From contig NZ_BALG01000037.1 of NCBI RefSeq assembly GCF_000315235.1, forward strand, positions 1 to 48,516: a stretch of DNA of 48,516 bases, read 5' to 3'. Position numbers and translations under genes: made by a program. This stretch comes from Paenibacillus popilliae ATCC 14706. GTDB lineage: Bacteria; Bacillota; Bacilli; Paenibacillales; Paenibacillaceae. The notes beneath the pieces are model-generated. The model had not been told where the DNA came from and searched no databases. It saw only the letters and a program-made list of their open reading frames with translations. This document shows positions 42,887 to 48,516 of the stretch, piece by piece. Position 1 is the stretch's first letter. Each line of letters opens with the position of its first letter.

Positions 42887-43234
42887 ATGTGGGACATATC
42901 ATGGATAACACTGACATTGCTCATCTTGGCGAGTTACCGTTTGACCCGTCTGATTGTGTTCGATGAGATTCTGTCCTTCGTGCGCCGTTCCTTCGTCGAG
43001 GAGCGGTTCGAGACGGATGAATCGGGTATGATGTACGCGGTCGTCGAGGAGAAGGGCGGCCGCTTCCATACCTTCGTGCACAAGCTGCTGGTATGCTACT
43101 GGTGTGTCGGCATTTGGTCGGCATCCTTTTTGGTTGCCGCTTATTTGCTCATTCCAGACCTTATCTTTCCGCTTGTGCTGCTGCTGGCCATTGCCGGAGC
43201 AGCGGGCATCGTTGAATCTTATGTCAAAGGGTGA
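42887..43234 (+). CDS. DUF1360 membrane protein (YjcA-type)
   Basis: A 115-residue protein with an N-terminal membrane helix, a hydrophilic middle (EERFETDESGMMYAVVEEKGG) and the signature LLVCYWCVGIWSASF (CxxCxGxW) followed by two more membrane segments. DUF1360 proteins occur in spore formers and some are sporulation genes, but the function is unknown. ATG 42887 follows GGGGGAG. Confidence 0.85.
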   Translation: MWDISWITLTLLILASYRLTRLIVFDEILSFVRRSFVEERFETDESGMMYAVVEEKGGRFHTFVHKLLVCYWCVGIWSASFLVAAYLLIPDLIFPLVLLLAIAGAAGIVESYVKG

Positions 43235-43255
43235 GTCTTCGGCTCGCCCTTTTGA
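43224..43255. terminator. Bidirectional terminator after the DUF1360 gene
   Basis: GTCAAAGGGTGAG and CTCGCCCTTTTGAC pair around TCTTCGG with one wobble. It overlaps the DUF1360 stop and ends the convergent glycosyltransferase transcript too. Confidence 0.75.
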
Positions 43256-43284
43256 CTATCGTTCTATGTTGTACCGGAGCGGAA

Positions 43285-44268
43285 TCAAGTCGAGCAGATC
43301 AGCGATAGCATCGCATCCAGGCGAGCGGCGAAGGTATGTGAGGCCAATGTTCGCCGGTAGGCTCGGTCGGCAATCTCGTCCCGCGCAGGGCGGTCATGCA
43401 GATAGCGGTGGATAAGCTCGGCGCATTCCCTCGGCGAATCGAAGCAGACGATCTCCTCTCCCGGCCGATAGAACAGGGGCAAGTCAGGCCGGTAATCGGT
43501 CAGCTGAAAGGCCCGGCAGGCCGCAATATCGAAGGTCCGGTTATTAATACTGTGTCCGGGTGCGCCGCTGTGGTTCTTGTCGAGGAGCGGGTCGTCCTCG
43601 CTCCGGTGAATGTTAAGTACGATGCTCGCGCCATTGAAATATCGGGGCGTCTCCGAGAAGTTCACCCATTTCCCCCGTATGCTCGGCACGCAGCCGGAAG
43701 ACCAATCCACCGAATCCCAGAAATGGCCGATCAGCTGCACCCGCACGGTTCGTTCGACATAGCGGAGCATCTCCTTCATAAATACAAGCCGGTTCTCGTA
43801 ACCTGTGCCCAAAAAGCATACATCATGATGATACGTCGGATGTACCACATAAGGGCGGAAAATATCCGTATCGGTCCCGAGCGGCAGATGATGCGCACGG
43901 GTGCAGCCGCTTCGCGCATAATAAGGAACGCAGCCCGAATCGATCGTGAATACATCATCGTATTCCCGGGCAACAGACAGGGCATTGTCGATGGCATACG
44001 GATCATCCACGAACCATACTCCCGAACGGATTCCCATCGCTCGTACCGCATGGATCATCTTGGCCGGAAGGAACGATCTCGGACCGATCATCGTCAGCAC
44101 ATAATCCGGGGCGGCGCGGCGGATGTCGGGAAGCAATTGCGAATATGGCATCCGGTTGGACAGAAAAAAAGAGACCTCCTGAAAACGCTGCGTCAAGGCC
44201 TTAATCAGTGCATTATCCAATATATCAATCGGCCTCCGATAGCCGGATGCGATGTAATATAGCTTCAT
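43285..44268 (-). CDS. CgeB-like glycosyltransferase (GT-B)
   Basis: A 327-residue GT-B-type protein with the CgeB layout: an N-terminal Rossmann half (KLYYIASGYRRPIDILDNALIKAL, PDYVLTMIG, SGVWFVDDPYAID) and a C-terminal half with DVCFLGTGYENR, VRVQLIGHFWDS, FNGASIVLNIHRSED, NRTFDIAACRAFQLTDYRPDL and FDSPRECAELIHRYL. CgeB proteins glycosylate the outer spore surface in Bacillus and similar ones act in sugar transfer elsewhere. ATG 44268 follows AAGGAGGGCCT. It is downstream of and on the same strand as the Cys-rich protein gene, with a terminator between. Confidence 0.85.
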   Translation of the reverse strand: MKLYYIASGYRRPIDILDNALIKALTQRFQEVSFFLSNRMPYSQLLPDIRRAAPDYVLTMIGPRSFLPAKMIHAVRAMGIRSGVWFVDDPYAIDNALSVAREYDDVFTIDSGCVPYYARSGCTRAHHLPLGTDTDIFRPYVVHPTYHHDVCFLGTGYENRLVFMKEMLRYVERTVRVQLIGHFWDSVDWSSGCVPSIRGKWVNFSETPRYFNGASIVLNIHRSEDDPLLDKNHSGAPGHSINNRTFDIAACRAFQLTDYRPDLPLFYRPGEEIVCFDSPRECAELIHRYLHDRPARDEIADRAYRRTLASHTFAARLDAMLSLICST

Positions 44269-44311
44269 AGGCCCTCCTTGCTTGACGGCATGGAAGCCGG
44301 AACATGTGAGT

Positions 44312-44341
44312 AAAAAAGGGGGTGGTCGAGCCCACCACCCC
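44312..44341 (-). terminator. Terminator of the Cys-rich protein gene
   Basis: Read on the minus strand, GGGGTGGT and ACCACCCC enclose GGGCTCG and are followed by CTTTTTT. It lies 20 bases after the stop, separating it from the CgeB-like gene. Confidence 0.9.
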
Positions 44342-44361
44342 AAGCGAACGGCATTCGGTTA

Positions 44362-45018
44362 TTAAGGGAACGGATAAGGTGCACCTGGGAAGACGTCAGG
44401 GCATTGTTGAGGGAAAGTGACAACGCAAGGACTTTCAGGAATCGGGATTTCGACGCGCGGCTGGCACAATTCGGCTTCTACCATCATTTTGACCGTCGCC
44501 TTCACTTGAATGCTCTGGCAAATGACAATATCCACGTTCACGAACATGTTATTCACGATATCCAGCACATCGATCGTCGTCGCTTCCGGCACGATATGGC
44601 AGTCGATGATGGTTCCTGGCGGGGCGCACAGCAGAACCTTCTCGAAGCGGATGAAGCTCTTTGTGAATCTGCAATGCACGACGTTCGGCGTTACCCCCGT
44701 GTTGATAATTGTTACTTCATACGTACCGCATTTCCGCAGCACTACCCGCTGCAGCGTAACCGGTCTGCCGCCTATCGTAACCACCACGTTTTCACGGGTG
44801 GATCCGACTTTTTCTTCGCAATTCACCTCAAGAACTCTGGCCTCAATACGAAACGAAAGTGGCAGAGGCAAGCAATCTGAATCAACCGTGGATTCATCAA
44901 CAATTTGGGTCGTTTTCAGTACCCAGTCGAATATTTTGGGAACCTCTATACATTCCAGAGAGGGTAAAGGCAAATATTCGGGGGGCGTCTGTTGCCCTTG
45001 AACCAACTTGCTCTCCAT
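44362..45018 (-). CDS. Cysteine-rich beta-strand protein, possible spore-surface protein
   Basis: A 218-residue protein with 11 cysteines spaced along beta-rich sequence (ECIEVPKIFDWVLKTTQIV, VNCEEKVG, RKCGTYEVTIINTG, LLCAPPGTIIDCHIV, VDIVICQSIQVKATVKMMVEAELCQP), Pro-rich ends and no signal peptide. The pattern of a CxxVxKxxDWVxxT-like opening and repeated Val/Ile-Thr strands is seen in cytosolically made proteins of the spore outer layers, but I cannot name the family. ATG follows GGAGG at a rather long spacing of about 13. It has its own terminator. Confidence 0.75.
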   Translation of the reverse strand: MESKLVQGQQTPPEYLPLPSLECIEVPKIFDWVLKTTQIVDESTVDSDCLPLPLSFRIEARVLEVNCEEKVGSTRENVVVTIGGRPVTLQRVVLRKCGTYEVTIINTGVTPNVVHCRFTKSFIRFEKVLLCAPPGTIIDCHIVPEATTIDVLDIVNNMFVNVDIVICQSIQVKATVKMMVEAELCQPRVEIPIPESPCVVTFPQQCPDVFPGAPYPFP

Positions 45019-45121
45019 GTATGTTCCAGGCCTCCTTTATAGATTTCAAATTCAATTACAGTCTATGGAGACACCCATAAAAAGGTGACGAAACCCCAGT
45101 GTTTTTTTTGGAGGGATGCGG

Positions 45122-46402
45122 ATGGAAAAGGCGCATTACATCCATGATCGAAGCGGCTCGCATTGGATGAGGATAACTAGCGGCGGAGCGTTGGAGCATA
45201 CCTTGTACCCGCTGGAAGGGAAGCCGTTCCGGACCCTTCTTTCCGCTCCTTACCCGGTCCGCCGCCTCAGCTTGCTTCTGTCGGACGATCAGTACGATAT
45301 GCTGCTGGAGACGGAAGGCGGATTGTACTACGCCAAGTACCATCCGCCTACCGGAATGCGCCGGGAAGTCCGCATCGATGGCGAGACGGCCAGTTCCTTT
45401 CCGTATCTGTTCCGGCACCGTTCCGCCCTTCACCTGTGCAGCCTCGTCGCCGGAGAGGGACAGAACCGATGCGTGATCCGAATCATTCCAGCGGAGGGAG
45501 TATGGAAGGACGTAGAGATTCCTTTCCCGGATTCCGACTCTACTGCCATGCAGGTGAGGGACGCGGCCTATGCCGTCAGCGGGGAGGGCAGGTTGTATGG
45601 TCTCTTTCATCGGCTGGAGAACGATGGCAGATTGCATACGCTGGATCTTCTCGAGCTGGAGCCGGGGGCGGACGAGGGGGCGTGGCGGAGACTCTTCGCC
45701 TCCCGCCAGCCGCAACAACGGTGGCGAGTCTGCCTGTCGCTTGATCGCGGCGGCCGACCTCATGCAGCCTGGTCCATTCGAAGCAGTGCGGCCGCCAAGT
45801 GCTACTACGCCAATGATCGGACCCATGTTCGCTCCTGCTCGCCGTTGAAGCTCCACTTTGAGGGGAGCGTGCCGCAGCCTTATTTTCTGTGGATGGGAGA
45901 GCAGGTCTTCCTGCTCTATATTATGGAAGGCAATCGAATCAGCTGCGCTCGCTCTCCGGATAGGGGGGACGATTGGTCCGGCTTCACCGACATCCGCCTA
46001 GCGCCGGAGGCGAAGCTGCGCTTCGTGCAAGGAATGAAGCGGGGGCCGGGCACAGCCGCTCCGCAGCTGTTATGGGGAACGGGCTATCCCCATCTGCGTT
46101 CCATTGCGTTCTTCGATTTATGTCCACTGCTGCAGCGGGAACTTCTGCTGACAGACGGGGAGTCCTTGTCCTGGATGCCCTCGCATTTGAGCGAGTTGTT
46201 CGATTGGATGATGGCCCGGGCCGACGATGCCGCGCGTACGGTGCGCCGCTTGGAGATAGATGTGGCGAACCAGCGGCTTCGTTTAGAGGAACTGATCGCT
46301 TGTTACGACCGGCTGCAGGCGAAGGAGGGATCCGTGCTGGCGGAAATGAAGGAATTGCAAAACCAGGTGGGAGCGGAACCGATCTCGCTGACTTTCATAT
46401 GA
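45122..46402 (+). CDS. Propeller-like protein with C-terminal coiled coil
   Basis: A 426-residue protein without a signal peptide. Repeated blocks of about 45 residues with strand-turn patterns (DQYDMLLETEGGLYYAKYHP, AVSGEGRLYGLFHRLENDGRLHTLDL, ISCARSPDRGDDWSG like an Asp-box) suggest a beta-propeller for about 1-330. The last 80 residues (FDWMMARADDAARTVRRLEIDVANQRLRLEELIACYDRL) form a coiled coil. ATG 45122 lies six bases after GGAGGG; ATG 45116 overlaps that site. I do not recognise the family. First gene of a three-gene operon with 38- and 1-base gaps. Confidence 0.75.
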   Translation: MEKAHYIHDRSGSHWMRITSGGALEHTLYPLEGKPFRTLLSAPYPVRRLSLLLSDDQYDMLLETEGGLYYAKYHPPTGMRREVRIDGETASSFPYLFRHRSALHLCSLVAGEGQNRCVIRIIPAEGVWKDVEIPFPDSDSTAMQVRDAAYAVSGEGRLYGLFHRLENDGRLHTLDLLELEPGADEGAWRRLFASRQPQQRWRVCLSLDRGGRPHAAWSIRSSAAAKCYYANDRTHVRSCSPLKLHFEGSVPQPYFLWMGEQVFLLYIMEGNRISCARSPDRGDDWSGFTDIRLAPEAKLRFVQGMKRGPGTAAPQLLWGTGYPHLRSIAFFDLCPLLQRELLLTDGESLSWMPSHLSELFDWMMARADDAARTVRRLEIDVANQRLRLEELIACYDRLQAKEGSVLAEMKELQNQVGAEPISLTFI

Positions 46403-46440
46403 TAGAAGGACCCGTGTGCCCGGAAAGCGAGGAGGACGAT

Positions 46441-47781
46441 ATGGAAATTCAGATCAATGCGAAGCCGCTATGCACGATAGCAGACGAGTTTTTGCCCGAT
46501 GTGTATCAACTGCTGGGGAAGTATTCATTTACTTTTCATCTGGATAAAAGCAAGCAAATTCTGAACGTGGTCAATCCGCTGCATAACTACCAGATCGTGC
46601 TGGAGAACAAAGGCGGGAGTGTGGCGTCCCCGCTGCTGCAGATCATGCGCCATTCGTTGAAGCATGCCGGATTCTATGTGTGGGTGATCGAGACGGAACA
46701 AGATCGCGAACGGTGCTCCGAGGAATGGGACAGCGGCAAACAGAGCATGTGGCTGACGCTGCAGCCGGTTGACGAGAAGAAGAAGGAAATCGTTGTCTAT
46801 TATTTCCTGCATCAGATAAAGGCAAGTCGGCAGCTCGCCAACCTGTTAGTCCAGAACATCGCCAGATATAGCGATATGCCGATTCAGGGAGTAAGCTTTC
46901 ATTGGAAGAGCGGACTAAGTTATATTTTGCCTCAGCCGGGCCAGACACTGAATCTGGCGGGGCTTGCTTACGGCGGCTACGACAGCATGGGTGTAGAGGA
47001 GCAGCAGCAGTTAACCGATGGCGTTGTCGGGGCGGCAACCATTTTTTTCGGCAAGAAGCCGCTTATGGAACTGATGAAGCAGCTGCGGATATTGGAGGAG
47101 CGCCAGATAGAGGCGGGGCAGCGGTTGCCTCGGCCTGCGTCCTCCGTGTCGGTAGCGAAAGAGGCGGATCTGGTCCGTGAACCGGCAGTGGAAGGGCTGG
47201 AGGAGCCAATAAAGCCGGAATGGACCGGAGAGGAGTCGGCAGAAGATGGGGAGGTGGGAGCGGAGGAATCGGAATTCGTTCAGCAGGCGCGGCAAGCAGC
47301 GCTGAAGCTGGAGACAACCAAGCTGAATCCGATCCGGGTGCATCTGGCAGAAGGGGCGGAGTCCAGGACGCTTCACCGGGAACCTGCCGCAGCGCTGACG
47401 CCGGCGGAGGCAGTACCGGACCGCGGGCCGCTCGCAGGTGAGGAGCCTGTAGGGGAAGCCCTGCCCGCAGGGGACGAGAACCCGGCGGACACGGGGGCAC
47501 GCGTGCGGGAGGCGGCGGAGGCCACAGCGCATGGGGAGCATAACCCGGCTGCGGAGCGGAAAGCGAAGCCACGCACGACCAATTACTCCATGTTCGTATG
47601 GATGCAATCGCATTCCGGCAACCGGGTGCACCGCAATCCGGAACGGAGACAGCAGCCCCAGTCGTCTTTTTTCAGCTATGTAAGCCAACTGAATCAATCA
47701 CAGCAGTCGACAGACAAGCGGACCCAGCCGAAGCCATTTCATATGCTCGCCATGGACAGGGCAAGGAGCCGTAAGCCGTAA
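46441..47781 (+). CDS. Amidase_3-like protein without catalytic residues, with disordered tail
   Basis: From ATG 46441 (GAGGAGGACGAT upstream) it has 446 residues. Residues about 40-205 follow the strand/helix order of N-acetylmuramoyl-L-alanine amidases (SPLLQIMRHSLKHAGFYVWVIET; KASRQLANLLVQNIARYSDMPIQGV; a late LAYGGYDSMGVEEQQQLTDGVVGAATIFFG), but the GHGG, Glu and IHAN zinc ligands are missing. Residues about 240-400 are a Glu/Ala/Pro-rich low-complexity tail, ending in a basic Gln/Ser-rich segment. The amidase assignment is by pattern only. A frame extends to 45973 inside the upstream gene but lacks a start signal. Confidence 0.7.
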   Translation: MEIQINAKPLCTIADEFLPDVYQLLGKYSFTFHLDKSKQILNVVNPLHNYQIVLENKGGSVASPLLQIMRHSLKHAGFYVWVIETEQDRERCSEEWDSGKQSMWLTLQPVDEKKKEIVVYYFLHQIKASRQLANLLVQNIARYSDMPIQGVSFHWKSGLSYILPQPGQTLNLAGLAYGGYDSMGVEEQQQLTDGVVGAATIFFGKKPLMELMKQLRILEERQIEAGQRLPRPASSVSVAKEADLVREPAVEGLEEPIKPEWTGEESAEDGEVGAEESEFVQQARQAALKLETTKLNPIRVHLAEGAESRTLHREPAAALTPAEAVPDRGPLAGEEPVGEALPAGDENPADTGARVREAAEATAHGEHNPAAERKAKPRTTNYSMFVWMQSHSGNRVHRNPERRQQPQSSFFSYVSQLNQSQQSTDKRTQPKPFHMLAMDRARSRKP

Positions 47782-47782
47782 C

Positions 47783-48187
47783 ATGGATGCGATTCACATG
47801 GCGACGCAAGCCTATCGCGACATGGTAGGCCACTGCATCAAGGAAAAGCCCCTGGAAGCATGCGGGCTGTTGTCCGGCCGCGATGGCATCGCCGCCCGAT
47901 GCTGGCGCATCCGCAATGCGGAGCAGAGCCCGGTCGCATTTGCGATGGACGGCGAGGAATTGACGAGGGCCCTTAGCGATATGGAGAGCCTTGGCGAGCA
48001 ATTGCTGGGCATATATCATTCCCATCCGAGCGGCTCCCCCTACCCCTCTCCCTTCGATGTCGAGTATGCGGTCTTCACTTGTTCTTATCTCATTATCTCG
48101 TTGCGGCGGATGCGTCCGCGCGTCCGCAGCTTCCGCATTGCAGCAGGGACCATAAGGGAAGAACAGATTTTGCTTATCAGCCGATAA
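47783..48187 (+). CDS. JAMM/MPN-domain metallopeptidase (Mov34/M67 type)
   Basis: A 134-residue bacterial JAMM protein. The zinc motif is complete: E25 (PLEACGLL), H79 and H81 (YHSHPSG), S89 and D92 (SPFDVEYA). Such enzymes cut isopeptide or peptide bonds, often C-terminal to a small protein partner. ATG lies one base after the stop of the amidase-like gene, so it is coupled; the only Shine-Dalgarno (AAGGAG) is 14 bases away. No ubiquitin-like or MoaD/ThiS partner is in the window, so the substrate may be one of the two upstream proteins. Confidence 0.85.
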   Translation: MDAIHMATQAYRDMVGHCIKEKPLEACGLLSGRDGIAARCWRIRNAEQSPVAFAMDGEELTRALSDMESLGEQLLGIYHSHPSGSPYPSPFDVEYAVFTCSYLIISLRRMRPRVRSFRIAAGTIREEQILLISR

Positions 48188-48233
48188 GAGGTATTTTCCT
48201 CCTGTTAACAATTCAGTGGATAGAGATGAAGTC

Positions 48234-48282
48234 AAAAGGCCGAGTGCGGGAACAAATGCAACCCTTAACTCGACCTTTTTTT
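48234..48282 (+). terminator. Terminator of the JAMM operon
   Basis: AAAAGGCCGAGT and ACTCGACCTTTT pair with one mismatch around an 18-base loop, ending in seven or more T residues. It ends the 45122-48187 operon. Confidence 0.85.
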
Positions 48283-48344
48283 CGAATCCAACGGTCCTCT
48301 CACAGGTAGTAAAAAACTACTTTGGGGAAATAAGTAACGAAGGC

Positions 48345-48516
48345 CTAATCACTTTGTCTGAATTCATCTTGGTCTTCTTTAACTTCAGCCAGCATTTTAT
48401 TCAGTTTCTTGATATCAAAACGACCGTTTTGTGCGACAAAATAAAACTTCAGAGCATATCCGTTATCTTCAAGGCAACTTTCAAGGGCTTGTTGAATATA
48501 TTGTTTGGTTAAGGAA
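48345..48516 (-). CDS. Hypothetical protein, C-terminal part (cut by window edge)
   Basis: The last 57 codons of a minus-strand gene enter from the right edge and stop at TAG (48345-48347). The residues LTKQYIQQALESCLEDNGY, ALKFYFVAQNGRFDIKKLNKM, LAEVKEDQDEFRQSD look like a folded soluble alpha/beta protein. AT-rich codons unlike the adjacent JAMM operon hint at a new accessory region. I do not recognise it. A GTAGT-AAAAA-ACTAC hairpin at 48306-48320 could help end it. Confidence 0.55.
   Translation of the reverse strand, partial: SLTKQYIQQALESCLEDNGYALKFYFVAQNGRFDIKKLNKMLAEVKEDQDEFRQSD

Noticed and set aside
1-48516. CRISPR arrays, tRNA and rRNA genes
   Set aside because: No regularly spaced repeats, cloverleaf-type CCA ends or rRNA-conserved blocks were seen by eye; a tRNAscan run would be the decisive check.

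Overview
The window looks like a chromosomal segment of a spore-forming Firmicute, most probably Paenibacillus. Housekeeping genes resemble the Bacillus/Paenibacillus versions (infC-rpmI-rplT with an L20 leader and an ATT-started infC, ytqA-mnmM, selD, a YtxJ/BrxC-type protein, a DUF1360 protein, a CgeB-like protein). TTG starts, strong GGAGG ribosome sites and GC-rich codons in core genes fit that group. Genus is an inference; no rRNA or other marker is present. No tRNA, rRNA or CRISPR array was seen.

About 1-5600 is accessory and decayed: a partial secreted protein, a phage-like ORF remnant, an intact YfnA-type permease, three IS256-type transposase fragments of at least two kinds, a 56-residue membrane protein absent from ordinary ORF calls, a HINT-domain remnant of a polymorphic toxin, a small secreted peptide, a truncated FtsX-type permease and a frameshifted HTH/TPR regulator. 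About 5600-19410 is core: rlmCD, recQ, an SLH-S9 peptidase, a TrmB-type regulator, an MFS exporter with a palindrome on its promoter, a complete trehalose operon (treP-treA-treR) with two TreR-type operators, and an L,D-transpeptidase. About 19690-25100 is a second decayed island: a secreted protein with a frameshifted signal peptide, IS21 and IS110 remnants (the latter with its left-end noncoding region), a GH18 endo-beta-N-acetylglucosaminidase with a cre site, and a mosaic joining a thioredoxin-like ORF, a CxxxCxxC motif and the body of a solute-binding protein.

About 25150-48190 is mostly core again: an M29 aminopeptidase, a DHHW/MBOAT/DUF4358 polysaccharide acylation cluster, manA, ytqA-mnmM, trmB, a PAP2 phosphatase, a processive family 2 glycosyltransferase, the L20-regulated infC operon, a hotdog thioesterase, a 37-kDa nucleoid-associated protein, a Gly/Tyr-rich small protein, GNAT, selD, brxC, DUF1360 and a CgeB-like glycosyltransferase. 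The most unusual stretch is 44362-48187: an 11-cysteine protein on one strand, then on the other a propeller-like protein with a coiled coil, a protein that looks like an N-acetylmuramoyl-alanine amidase fold stripped of its zinc ligands with a long disordered tail, and a JAMM metallopeptidase. The last three form a compact, apparently undescribed operon and are my main candidate for a new system, probably spore or envelope related (inference).
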